DNA from: Puia dinghuensis
GTDB lineage: Bacteria > Bacteroidota > Bacteroidia > Chitinophagales > Chitinophagaceae
Assembly: GCA_026225275.1 (NCBI GenBank)
Contig: JAMFSL010000061.1
Span: forward strand, 1 to 64,000
Length of the DNA: 64,000 nucleotides
Direction: 5' to 3'
Made by a program: the position numbers and the translations under genes. Below are positions 9,193 to 19,218 of the stretch, piece by piece (within the stretch, counting starts at the first letter, position 1; each line of letters opens with the position of its first letter). The notes beneath the pieces were generated by a model, which saw only the letters and a program-made list of their open reading frames with translations, was not told the origin of the DNA and ran no database searches.

Positions 9193-10755
9193 TCATTCAA
9201 TGGTGAAATTGGTCGCCAGCAACTCGTCCTTTACATTAATTTCTTTGACGGCTGTATCCAATTGTTTCACAATGACGGGGTCTCGCATCGTCGTTGGCCG
9301 GCTGTGAGGATTTTTGGGATCGCTGATATAAGTATATTCATGGATGCCCTGAGCCTTGAGGATGAGCAGCAGTCTGTGCAGGCTGTCGTCGCCCGGAGCG
9401 AGAAAGAAATAGTCTTTGTTGAACAAAGCCCCCAATTCATAGGCCATATAAGGGGCGAATATGACCACTACATGGCCGGGTTGGCTGCCGATCGTATTCA
9501 GGGATGGGACTATCCGCTGGGTGTAGGAATAGTGAAGGTCTTTTATCCCTCCTTTATAGGCGTTGTGTTCAAAAGAATACAGGGTGATGATAAGAATGAA
9601 GGCCGTCAGCCATACGGGCATTTTCCATGTTTTCAACAGCATTAGCTGCTGATCGGCCAGGCACAAGGCAACGATAACAATCGGGATCAGAGGAAGGAAA
9701 TAGCGGGCTCCCCATTGTCTGCCACCGTCATTAGGCAATATAAAAGGCGCGGCGAGGCTAAATGCAAAGACAATAGTGGCGAGAAGACCGGGCCGGGGAT
9801 CACGATCCTTCGGGAAGGCGAACAGGCGCCAGGCGATGGGTAACAATAGCAGGGTGTATAAAAAATTCCGGATGGACAAATAGTTGTTGCGCCATAGATT
9901 AAGCAAGATATGTCCGGCAGTTATCCTGGTGTCGTATTCATTGTTGCTCACGAGCTGTTGACCGTGAAGGCCCAACATGGAGCCATATTCGATTATATTA
10001 AATGCAAAATAGCATAGTATGTTAATAAACAGACATGTCAGGAAGGCGATATAGACCGGGCGTTTTTCCCTGAAATACAGAACAATGGCGGCCAGTGCAT
10101 ATAAGAAATTCATCAGGATGGCTTCGGGCCGTAGCCAGATGGCCAATCCACTGATCAGTCCCAGGACGATGGCAGGGAGGATACGGGTCGGCGTTTTGGC
10201 AATAAAGACAATGCCTGCGAACAGGAGCAGGACCGCGGGAGCATGTTCCCAATACATCGTCCCATACACTGTCAGCGGCGAGCACAATGCCAGCACAAAA
10301 AGAGCGAGGGCAATTTTCGAAGGACTGATTCCGCAGCTTTTCAGGAGCAGGATAGTACATATCCAGATCAACACGATGCTTAACACCGGGAGGATATACA
10401 AGCCTGGATATCCTAATTTGGAATAAAAAAAGGAATTGATAATTTGGAAAGCCGGCGGAAAGACAAACATATAGCCATTGGCTGAGGGATAAACGAAGGG
10501 GGGCTTCAAAGGGAAGAATCCTTTCTGCCAGATCGATTGTACCCAGGAAGGCTGGTCGAGATGCAAATATTTGAATCCATAGCCGTTGCTAAGCTGTCGT
10601 ATCGTCATAGATTTGACGCCTCCATCGGCGGAATAGAATACTTCGTTGTGAATGAAGCTGATCAACAGCGCGAAATAACAAAGCGAGAGAAAAAGTACAG
10701 CGTAAACGATCAAATTATTCCTATCCAATCTTTGCAAAAAAGCAGGTCGGGTCAT
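9193..10755 (-). CDS. GT-C-like polytopic membrane protein, paralogue 2
   Basis: A 520-residue paralogue of the protein at 5294-6838 with the same plan: a first membrane helix, an acidic YSADGGVKSM loop, YPGLYILP, SPLTVYGTMYWEHAP, a WLRPEA motif and GGRQWGARYFLP. Conservation of the DGG loop and the RPE motif between the copies marks them as candidate functional residues. A GT-C-type glycosyltransferase role in the cytoplasmic membrane is inferred, with an unknown acceptor. The ATG at 10755 is preferred to a TTG two codons upstream. The paralogues lie on opposite strands about 2.4 kb apart, so this is not a simple tandem duplication. Confidence 0.7.
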   Translation of the reverse strand: MTRPAFLQRLDRNNLIVYAVLFLSLCYFALLISFIHNEVFYSADGGVKSMTIRQLSNGYGFKYLHLDQPSWVQSIWQKGFFPLKPPFVYPSANGYMFVFPPAFQIINSFFYSKLGYPGLYILPVLSIVLIWICTILLLKSCGISPSKIALALFVLALCSPLTVYGTMYWEHAPAVLLLFAGIVFIAKTPTRILPAIVLGLISGLAIWLRPEAILMNFLYALAAIVLYFREKRPVYIAFLTCLFINILCYFAFNIIEYGSMLGLHGQQLVSNNEYDTRITAGHILLNLWRNNYLSIRNFLYTLLLLPIAWRLFAFPKDRDPRPGLLATIVFAFSLAAPFILPNDGGRQWGARYFLPLIPIVIVALCLADQQLMLLKTWKMPVWLTAFILIITLYSFEHNAYKGGIKDLHYSYTQRIVPSLNTIGSQPGHVVVIFAPYMAYELGALFNKDYFFLAPGDDSLHRLLLILKAQGIHEYTYISDPKNPHSRPTTMRDPVIVKQLDTAVKEINVKDELLATNFTIE

Positions 10756-10904
10756 TGACAATTGTTTTAATGGTTACAGGCGGGCAAACAAACAATAATC
10801 AATCGGGTCGCTTGCTTTCGAATCAGGATATTGGAAATGATCACCAAAAATATGCAATAATTACACCAGTTTAGATGGAAAGAAATGATTGAAATATTCA
10901 CGGC

Positions 10905-12332
<1,428 letters not shown>

Positions 12333-12393
12333 TGTCAACTGGGTTTGGGGCAAAGGTATTGGCTTTTGGGGTGTGACCGGATAAAGAAGGGAC

Positions 12394-12423
12394 AAAAAAA
12401 GCCCCGGAAGGTATCCAGGGGCT
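12394..12423 (-). terminator. Rho-independent terminator or attenuator before sdaA
   Basis: Read on the minus strand, AGCCCC-T-GGA and TCC-GGGGCT pair with a single bulge around a 5-base loop and are followed by seven T. It lies about 150 bp after the stop of the upstream gene and about 60 bp before the likely sdaA start. It could end upstream transcription or act as an attenuator for sdaA. Confidence 0.72.
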
Positions 12424-12572
12424 GTTAGCAGGTAGTTCATGGTTACTGCACATCAAGCAGATATGTATCAAAAATCAGGAAAAGAAGCAGGAATAAGTGT
12501 TAGGTGGTGTAATAAATAGACAGCCGGGCGTTCCAGATTGCTGCAAGGAAATTAAAAAAAATTCACTTTTTT

Positions 12573-13127
12573 TTAATTTTTGCCTGTTTTTTGCTCCATA
12601 TCCTCACTGGGAGAGGGATTGGGGGCGTCCGGGGAGGGGGGCTGAGAGGCATGGAGCCCATCGGGGGAGGGGGAGAGGCCGTTCGATGAAGAGGACGCGG
12701 GAGCGTCCGATACTAGAAGGGGGAGCTCCGTGTGAGGGTTGGAAGGAGTACCGGCCGAACTTAGAAGCGGAGGCTCTGTGGGAGGGATGGAAGGGATGCC
12801 GGAAGGGAGGGCATTTTCCCGGGTTTCGCGGGCCAGGAGTTCCCGGTATCGCTGTTCATACTGATCCCATTGATGCCGTTGATAAAAAATAGCCGTGAAA
12901 CCCACGATCAGCAGGAGCGCGACAAGAAGGACTCCCGGATTGAAATCCTGGTTATTGGCTTCCATCTGGGCTCTTTTGTACCAACCGGAGACAAAATTGA
13001 TGACGATAGGTATCGTAAAGGCCAGGCCAATGGGGATTCCGACTAAAAACTGGGTAACGACTTTTTTACGACGGAGCCGGTTAGCCGCCCAATACTGAAT
13101 GAAGTCTTTTTCCTGCTGTGTCAGCAT
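12573..13127 (-). CDS. Small membrane protein with proline-rich tail
   Basis: A 184-residue protein of unknown function. After a charged N-terminus (MLTQQEKDFIQYWAANRLRRKK) there are two hydrophobic helices, roughly residues 26-46 and 65-82. A charged, possibly helical segment (YQRHQWDQYEQRYRELLARET) and a long Pro/Ser-rich low-complexity tail follow. Orientation suggests a soluble tail, but the side of the membrane cannot be told. It is divergent from the HU/SPOR gene, with 54 bp between them. I do not recognise a family with confidence. Confidence 0.65.
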   Translation of the reverse strand: MLTQQEKDFIQYWAANRLRRKKVVTQFLVGIPIGLAFTIPIVINFVSGWYKRAQMEANNQDFNPGVLLVALLLIVGFTAIFYQRHQWDQYEQRYRELLARETRENALPSGIPSIPPTEPPLLSSAGTPSNPHTELPLLVSDAPASSSSNGLSPSPDGLHASQPPSPDAPNPSPSEDMEQKTGKN

Positions 13128-13181
13128 GAGGCCAAATTACGAAGAAGTTGATTACCTTTAACCCACTCAAAATCTGATAGT

Positions 13182-14186
13182 TTGAAATTACCACAACTAT
13201 TGTCGCAGTATCTGTATCAGACCAGGAAACTTGATCTAACTGGTATTGGCATCTTTATCCTGGATGCTGAGGCAGTTATTCCCCAGGAGACAGACAAGGT
13301 CGGGCAGATGCCTGCCACGGGGATTCAGTTCAAGAATGTCAACGTTGCGACCCCCGACGATGCGCTGATCAATTTTATCAAAGAGCATACGGGTAAAATG
13401 AAGTCACTGGCCGCATCGGATCTCGATTTTTTCTTAACGACCGGACGTCAGTTGCTGAATATCGGCAAGCCTTTTTATCTGGAAGGGATCGGTACGCTGG
13501 TTAAGAACAAGGATGGGCGGCTGGACTTTACACCCGGGGAATATATGGTCGCCCGGATAGACAGCCCCGGATATCAGGGGCATCAGACAGCGGAAAGAAA
13601 TGTGACCGACGAGGGCCCGCGGGGGCGGGAGCCCCGCAGCAGTTCCGATCGGCAGGCGTTGCTGTTGATTGCTATAGTCGTCGGCCTTCTCATCATCGGT
13701 GTTGGTGGTTACTACCTGTATAAGCGGAATAGTTTGCCGGAACCTGCTGCTGAAAAACAGGCTGTCGTTATTCCGGATACGACTGCTGTCAAAGATACTT
13801 CGACGACTGTAAACCCGTCCTCTGCCGATACTGCTGCCGCATCGAAAGCAGCTGCCAGCCAGTCAACAGTTGCTCATCCCCCTGCTCCGACGCCGGCCGC
13901 ACCAGCGCCATCCGTGCCAACGCCCACCGCGACGACCGCGAATGTGCCGGTACCACCGGGATCCACTCTCTATCATTTCGTTATCCTGGCCACGGACAAC
14001 AAACATCGTGCGCTGAAACGATACAATCAATTACTCGGGTATCAACTGAATATCAAGATGGACCAGAAAGATTCTGCCTGGTTCAAACTATATTTCCCCA
14101 TAGCAGCGCTGACCAGGGATACGACCTATATCAAAGATTCCCTGTCCGACACCTATGCTGCGCCTCATGTATTTATAGAACATTGA
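13182..14186 (+). CDS. CCDC81-type HU domain and SPOR-like membrane protein
   Basis: A 334-residue protein with the architecture known in Bacteroidota. Two CCDC81-like prokaryotic HU domains come first (MKLPQLLSQYLYQ through VNVATPDDALINFI and PFYLEGIGTL). A single membrane helix follows near residues 161-183, then a Pro/Ala/Thr-rich linker and a C-terminal SPOR-like segment (YHFVILATDN and onward). SPOR domains bind denuded peptidoglycan glycan strands, so a role at the cell envelope or division site is likely. Translation appears to start at a TTG at 13182, because the family-typical N-terminus begins exactly there. The cupin gene follows 12 bp later on the same strand. Confidence 0.82.
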   Translation: MKLPQLLSQYLYQTRKLDLTGIGIFILDAEAVIPQETDKVGQMPATGIQFKNVNVATPDDALINFIKEHTGKMKSLAASDLDFFLTTGRQLLNIGKPFYLEGIGTLVKNKDGRLDFTPGEYMVARIDSPGYQGHQTAERNVTDEGPRGREPRSSSDRQALLLIAIVVGLLIIGVGGYYLYKRNSLPEPAAEKQAVVIPDTTAVKDTSTTVNPSSADTAAASKAAASQSTVAHPPAPTPAAPAPSVPTPTATTANVPVPPGSTLYHFVILATDNKHRALKRYNQLLGYQLNIKMDQKDSAWFKLYFPIAALTRDTTYIKDSLSDTYAAPHVFIEH

Positions 14187-14198
14187 TGCTGACCGCCT

Positions 14199-14702
14199 AT
14201 GCGACCCAACGCCGCCTATTGGCTTGATAAATTGCAACTGACCCATCATGTGGAGGGAGGTTCTTTTCGCGAGGTCTACCGGTCCGAGCTGGTCATTCCC
14301 CGCAAATCCCTGCCACTGTTCTTTCAGGGTGACCGCACCGCCAGTACACATATTTATTTCCTGCTGGCTGAAGGTCAATTCTCTGCCTTTCACCGGATCG
14401 CTGCCGATGAGCATTGGCATTTTTATTCCGGCGACCCGCTGATCGTGTATGAGATCAACCACAACGGCCGTCTGCTGACGCACCGGTTAGGGAATGATCC
14501 CTTGAAAGAGGAGTCGTTTCATGCTGTCATCAAGGCTGGAAGCTGGTTTGCTTCGGTGCCTGCCGAAGGCAGCGAATACGCTCTGGTGGGTTGTACGGTA
14601 GCGCCCGGTTTCGATTTTGCCGATTTTGAACTGGCGGACAAAGAAACGCTGGCGGGGCAATATCCGCAACATGCGGCGTTGATCCGGCGGCTGACGCGCT
14701 GA
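14199..14702 (+). CDS. DUF985 (Cupin_5) family protein
   Basis: A 167-residue single-domain cupin of the DUF985/Cupin_5 family (PF06172). The conserved HHVEGGSFREVYRS start, STHIYFLL, FHRIAADEHWHFYSGDPL and WFASVPAEGSEYALVGCTVAPGFDFADFELAD are all visible, and the length is typical. The His residues near the cupin motif could bind a metal. No reaction is established for this family in bacteria as far as I know. Probably co-transcribed with the HU/SPOR gene; convergent with the amidohydrolase. Confidence 0.9.
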   Translation: MRPNAAYWLDKLQLTHHVEGGSFREVYRSELVIPRKSLPLFFQGDRTASTHIYFLLAEGQFSAFHRIAADEHWHFYSGDPLIVYEINHNGRLLTHRLGNDPLKEESFHAVIKAGSWFASVPAEGSEYALVGCTVAPGFDFADFELADKETLAGQYPQHAALIRRLTR

Positions 14703-14715
14703 GAGAACTTTACAG

Positions 14716-16068
14716 TTAGTTGCCCGCCGCGGTTGGATGATAGATGGCTCCATCCTTCATGACCCATCTGACCTTACGCACTTGCGAAATATTGGCGGAC
14801 GGATCGCCGTCGACGACGAGGATATCCGCCCACAGCCCTGGTTTGATGCGGCCGACATGATTGTTGATCCCGAATACGTCGGCGTTGACGGAGGTGGCGG
14901 ACCTCAGCACATCCAGGGGCTTCATTCCATAGTCGGCCATCGCCTCCATCTCACGGGCATTGTCGCCATGTGCATATACGCCTACATCACCGCCCATGCA
15001 GATCGTGACGCCTGATGCCAGCGCCTGGCGGAAATTCTCCCTTTTCTTCCGGATGCGTTCAGGTTCCGGATCGATGCCTTTTCTCCAACCGCCGTATTGA
15101 GCAATAGCGTCGCCGGCGGCCAGGGTCGGGCAGAGTGCGATGCCCCTGGCCTTCATGGCTGCAAATAGCTCGGGCGTACCGCCTTCGCCATGCTCGATAG
15201 TCGAAACACCGGCTTCGATGGCCCGCCGCAGACCTTCGGTAGTAGAAGTGTGTACGGCTACTTCCCGGCCACTGCTGCCGGCGACTTCCACCACCTTTTT
15301 CAATTCTTCCACGGTGAAGGTCGGTTCAGCGTGATGGTCAGGGCCCCAACCGTAATCCGCATAGACCTTGATGAGATCCGCTCCCTTCCCAATTTGTGTC
15401 CGTACTTCCTTTGTCAATCCTTCGACGCCATCCGCCTCTGCTGCTCCATGGGGGGACTCGACATCATAGCTGAGTTCTTTGGGGCCGTAGCTGCCTGTGG
15501 CGACTATGGCGCGTGTGGCACATAAGATATGTGGTCCCGGAATGACGCCTTTGTCTATAGCTTGTTTGAGTCCTACATCGTCGTAACCTGCTCCTTCCGT
15601 ACCGAGGTCGCGGGTTGTGGTGAATCCTGCCAGTAATGTTGCACGGGCATGGACAGTCGCTCTGGCTACTCTTTCGGCCCTGGATTCCTTCAGTACCTGG
15701 TCGTTCCAGGATACTTCATTATATGGATGGAGAAAAAGATGGCTATGGCCTTCGATCAGTCCGGGAAGGAGGGTAGCGCCTTTGAGATCCATGACGACAG
15801 TACCGGCCGGGGATTTGATCGAACCGGCAGGACCTGCAGCTTCAATGAGCCGGCCATGGACCAGTACCTGCCAGCCCTCATGCATTTGTTCTCCATCGAA
15901 GACCCGGTCAGGGCGCAGGAGATAAAAACTATCGGGGGCGACCATTGGTCCGACCGGGTGAGCGCCCGTGCTAGCATGCGCGTCGCCAGATTGAGCGGTG
16001 GCCTGTCCGGCGGTGGCAAAAAAGGCAGCCAGCCAGCAGCACTGCACCAGGTATGCAATTGTTCTCAT
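14716..16068 (-). CDS. Exported amidohydrolase, imidazolonepropionase-like
   Basis: A metal-dependent hydrolase of the amidohydrolase superfamily, 450 residues, with an N-terminal signal peptide (MRTIAYLV through GQATAQS), so it acts in the periplasm. The metal ligands His108 and His110 (EGHSH), later His residues in VAVHTS and TIEHGEGG, and the Asp of MGGDVG are present. The GLWADILVVDGDP block near the C-terminus is typical of this superfamily. Its ATG at 16068 overlaps the permease stop by four bases (ATGA), which implies translational coupling. Together with the permease and Rieske oxygenase it may process an amide or cyclic nitrogen compound; the substrate is not shown by the sequence. 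Confidence 0.88.
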   Translation of the reverse strand: MRTIAYLVQCCWLAAFFATAGQATAQSGDAHASTGAHPVGPMVAPDSFYLLRPDRVFDGEQMHEGWQVLVHGRLIEAAGPAGSIKSPAGTVVMDLKGATLLPGLIEGHSHLFLHPYNEVSWNDQVLKESRAERVARATVHARATLLAGFTTTRDLGTEGAGYDDVGLKQAIDKGVIPGPHILCATRAIVATGSYGPKELSYDVESPHGAAEADGVEGLTKEVRTQIGKGADLIKVYADYGWGPDHHAEPTFTVEELKKVVEVAGSSGREVAVHTSTTEGLRRAIEAGVSTIEHGEGGTPELFAAMKARGIALCPTLAAGDAIAQYGGWRKGIDPEPERIRKKRENFRQALASGVTICMGGDVGVYAHGDNAREMEAMADYGMKPLDVLRSATSVNADVFGINNHVGRIKPGLWADILVVDGDPSANISQVRKVRWVMKDGAIYHPTAAGN

Positions 16069-17498
16069 GTTTTTGTTTTCCGCTTTTGGTGTTGAAAATA
16101 CCAATAAAAAGGGATACCCGTAGCAGTCAGCAGCAGCCCCAGCACCGAATTAATGACAGGCGACTTACCACTGCTATAGGCGGTAATGTCGTTGTACAGC
16201 GTAGTTCCGAGATAGAACAGAGTAAAAATGATAAAAGCCAGCGGCGCCCAGGGATATCCCCAGGCTTTATATGGGCGGGATACGTCGGGTCTTTTCCAGC
16301 GAAGAATGAAGAGCCCAATGGCGGTGAGTCCATAGAAGACCCAGGCCATGAATACGAAGATATCTGCCAGGATGTCGAACGAGCCGCTGAGTACGAACAG
16401 AATACTCCAAACCCCCATCACGATCATCGAATTGCCCGGGGTGCCCCATCGTGGATGGACCCGGCCCGTCCAGGAAAAGAAGGCGCGTCCTTCGCCCATG
16501 GCAAAGACGATGCGGGCATTGGTCAGCAGATTGTTTTGCGTGGCGCCGAAAGCACTGACGATGATTAACCCAGCCACCACTCCGGCACCGGACACTCCCA
16601 ACGCTTTCTCCATGGCATCGGCTGCCACCATCGACGATCCGGCCATCACACCAATAGGCAACACATAGAGATAGGCCAGGTTGACCAGCAGATAAATGGC
16701 AATGCAGGCGCCCAGGCCGATCAACAGGCTCCTGCTGAGATTGCGTTGCGGGTTGATCACCTCGCCAGCCACCATATTGATATTATTCCAGCCGTCGTAC
16801 GAAGAGAATGCGCCTGAAGTGGCCGCCATGACCGCCACGAACATCAAAAAAGCTTGTGCATGGAAGTCCGGGGCGTTGGTCACAAAATTTACTGCGTGCC
16901 CTTTTCCAGACAGCAAGATACCGCCGATGACCAGCACCAGCGCGAGAGCTTTGAGGAGGGTAGCGACGAATTGAATGCCATTACCCCAACGTGTACTGAG
17001 GTAGTTCACTATGGTGAGTACCAGCAGGATCAGGATGGAAAGACTCTTGACGCCGGCATTTTCCAATGGATAGATGTCGGCCAGCCCGGGGATATGCCAC
17101 TTGAAAGCGTGTTCAACCACCGGACTGAAGTGGGGTAGGTGCATGAAATACTCCGCATAGTTGCCGCATACGAAGGCGATGCTGGCGATTCCTGCGGTGT
17201 TGATGACCGCCATCGTCGACCAGCCGTAAATAAAAGCGATGAATTCACCATAGATCTCTTTCAGGTAAACGTAGGGGCCACCCGTCTCCGGGTACATGGC
17301 TCCCAATTCGGCATAGATCATAGCGCCGAAAAGAGAGACGATGCCGCCTATCAGCCAGACGCCCAGCAGCAGCATCGGGCTGCCTAACTGGCCAGCCATG
17401 GTAGCGGGCCGCATGAAAATACCCGAGCCGATCACGCTACCGATCACGAGAGAGACCGCAGACCAGAGGCCGATGCTTTTCTTCAGGGAATGGGGCAT
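16065..17498 (-). CDS. APC-family amino acid/polyamine permease
   Basis: A 477-residue inner-membrane transporter with about 12 hydrophobic segments. The APC start signature is clear: GLWSAVSLVIGSVIGSGIFMRPA, where GSGIF is the unwound part of helix 1 that binds the amino group. It is followed by MYPETGGPYVYLKEIYG. Closest in feel to bacterial and eukaryotic LAT-like exchangers. It starts 15 bp after the Rieske oxygenase stop and overlaps the amidohydrolase start, so the three form one operon. A likely role is uptake of the operon substrate, an amine or amino acid derivative. Confidence 0.9.
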   Translation of the reverse strand: MPHSLKKSIGLWSAVSLVIGSVIGSGIFMRPATMAGQLGSPMLLLGVWLIGGIVSLFGAMIYAELGAMYPETGGPYVYLKEIYGEFIAFIYGWSTMAVINTAGIASIAFVCGNYAEYFMHLPHFSPVVEHAFKWHIPGLADIYPLENAGVKSLSILILLVLTIVNYLSTRWGNGIQFVATLLKALALVLVIGGILLSGKGHAVNFVTNAPDFHAQAFLMFVAVMAATSGAFSSYDGWNNINMVAGEVINPQRNLSRSLLIGLGACIAIYLLVNLAYLYVLPIGVMAGSSMVAADAMEKALGVSGAGVVAGLIIVSAFGATQNNLLTNARIVFAMGEGRAFFSWTGRVHPRWGTPGNSMIVMGVWSILFVLSGSFDILADIFVFMAWVFYGLTAIGLFILRWKRPDVSRPYKAWGYPWAPLAFIIFTLFYLGTTLYNDITAYSSGKSPVINSVLGLLLTATGIPFYWYFQHQKRKTKT

Positions 17499-17513
17499 AA
17501 TGATGATATTATC

Positions 17514-18593
17514 TTAGCCGATCCGATCGGCGATGATGCGGTGAAAATGGTGTGTCCCCTGTTCGCGCGTCACCGAATAGCGGCCATGCGAATAGAAGCG
17601 TGATCGTACCCCCTTCTGTACGGCCTGTACGACTTCTTCATCTTCCATCTCCACGGTATCCAATCCCGATCCGGCGCCTGTATTGAATCTTGAGGCATCA
17701 CTGATGTACGTCAGGAACGATACTTTGGTCTTTTCGAGTCCAAGCGGCCGGACGATGTTGACCGACAATCCCCAGGGATAGAAATTAAACATGGTGTTGG
17801 GAAAGACGAAAAAGTAATATGCGGCGACCTTCTTACCGTAGTCGGGGCTGTCCTGCGGCAGGTCAAAGCAATCTTCGCCCTCTTTGGCAATACCCAGCTG
17901 CAGGCTGGAGTACCGGAATAGCTCAGTGGTATAGTTGCCGAAGTCTATGACGGAATTGAGACCGGCATGGACAAACGGAATGTGGAAACCTTCGAGATAG
18001 TTCTCGCAATAGAGCGCCCAGTGAGCGTCGACGATAAAGTCGCGGGTATATTCCCGATGAAAGACGTAGGTATCGAGGGGAAGCCAGGAAAGTCGTTGCA
18101 TGATCTCCTGCCAATAGCGATCATGTGTGGTATCGCCAAGGGAAGTGAACAGCCAGCTGCCCCACCGGGCCAGCGGTAACTGATGCAGGTCATCAGTCGG
18201 GGAAGGAAAATCCTGTACTTCTTTGAATTCAGGCATGCTCCGGAAGGAACCGTCGAGGTTGAACAACCTGCCGTGATACCGGCAACGCAGGTGGGCCAGC
18301 CGGCAAGGTTCGTTGACAACCAGATTGCCGCGATGCGTGCAGACATTCGACAGCAAACGAAGTGTTCCGTTTTCCTCCCGGGTTAACACCAGCGGTTCGT
18401 CGAGGAATCCTTCGAGCAGTGTGAATGGGTAAGCGTCACCGATGGCGGGGGCCAGACTGATATCGCCAATGAATTGCCAGGAAGGGGTAAATAATTTTTC
18501 TTTGCAGCGTTCGAACAATACCGGATCGGTATAGAGATCTGTGTGTGGGGTCTGTGCAAGGGCTATATCGGGATGAATAAAAAAACGGGGCAT
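17514..18593 (-). CDS. Rieske non-haem iron oxygenase, alpha subunit type
   Basis: A 359-residue oxygenase. The Rieske 2Fe-2S ligands are Cys85/His87 (CTHRG) and Cys104/His107 (CRYHG). The catalytic mononuclear iron site has the expected ENYLEGFHIPFVH pattern, giving His204 and His209. The overall pattern resembles the choline/carnitine monooxygenase branch more than aromatic dioxygenases, but this is a judgement from the motif. A separate reductase is required and none lies nearby. The ATG at 18593 is chosen because the upstream frame overlaps the divergent gene and lacks family features. First gene of the operon with the APC permease and amidohydrolase. Confidence 0.88.
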   Translation of the reverse strand: MPRFFIHPDIALAQTPHTDLYTDPVLFERCKEKLFTPSWQFIGDISLAPAIGDAYPFTLLEGFLDEPLVLTREENGTLRLLSNVCTHRGNLVVNEPCRLAHLRCRYHGRLFNLDGSFRSMPEFKEVQDFPSPTDDLHQLPLARWGSWLFTSLGDTTHDRYWQEIMQRLSWLPLDTYVFHREYTRDFIVDAHWALYCENYLEGFHIPFVHAGLNSVIDFGNYTTELFRYSSLQLGIAKEGEDCFDLPQDSPDYGKKVAAYYFFVFPNTMFNFYPWGLSVNIVRPLGLEKTKVSFLTYISDASRFNTGAGSGLDTVEMEDEEVVQAVQKGVRSRFYSHGRYSVTREQGTHHFHRIIADRIG

Positions 18594-18642
18594 ATAGTGT
18601 AATTTAAGAAAGAGTTTGCAGATGTGTACTACCTTTGCGCCC

Positions 18643-19125
18643 ATGGCAGAAGATCTACAATTGGCGGACGGTAGTAAGACCGACCAGTATCATTCGCTGC
18701 TGCCCCAGATCAGGGCGCTGACCGAAGGGGAGATTGACCGTGTGGCCAACCTGGCCAATGTGGTTGCCGCGCTGAAACAACAGTTCGGTTGGTTATGGGT
18801 AGGATTTTATCTCGTCAAGGATGGGGAACTGGTAGTAGGTCCCTTCCAGGGACCCGTAGCCTGTACGCGAATCAGCAAGGGTAGGGGTGTATGCGGTACG
18901 AGTTGGCAGGAGGGCCGGACCCTGATCGTGCCCGACGTGGAAGCTTTTCCCGGCCATATCGCTTGCAGCAGCCTGTCCCGCTCCGAGATCGTCGTGCCGG
19001 TCTTTCACCAGGGCGAGGTGGTGGGCGTACTGGATGTTGACAGCGCCGCATTGAATGACTTTGATGAGGAAGACCAGCGCTGGCTCGAGGAACTGGTGGC
19101 GGATTGGGGAAACTGGGGCCGATAG
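18643..19125 (+). CDS. msrC: Free methionine-R-sulfoxide reductase (GAF domain)
   Basis: A 160-residue single GAF-domain enzyme that reduces free methionine-(R)-sulfoxide, using thioredoxin as reductant. All three family cysteines are visible: Cys74 (ACTRI), Cys84 (GVCGTS) and Cys108 (IACSS). Their spacing is the same as in characterised fRMsr proteins. The core GWLWVGFYLV and SEIVVPVFHQGEVVGVLDVDS also match. The ATG at 18643 is chosen because the protein core begins soon after; upstream in-frame codons lie in the divergent promoter region. Cytoplasmic, oxidative damage repair. Confidence 0.92.
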   Translation: MAEDLQLADGSKTDQYHSLLPQIRALTEGEIDRVANLANVVAALKQQFGWLWVGFYLVKDGELVVGPFQGPVACTRISKGRGVCGTSWQEGRTLIVPDVEAFPGHIACSSLSRSEIVVPVFHQGEVVGVLDVDSAALNDFDEEDQRWLEELVADWGNWGR

Positions 19126-19218
19126 GTTACCCGTGGCCAGCCGGATATCGAATGATGAGATTCCGGGCGTTATCGGAACGGTTAAAAATAATATCTTATA
19201 AAACCCGTTAATTGCTAT

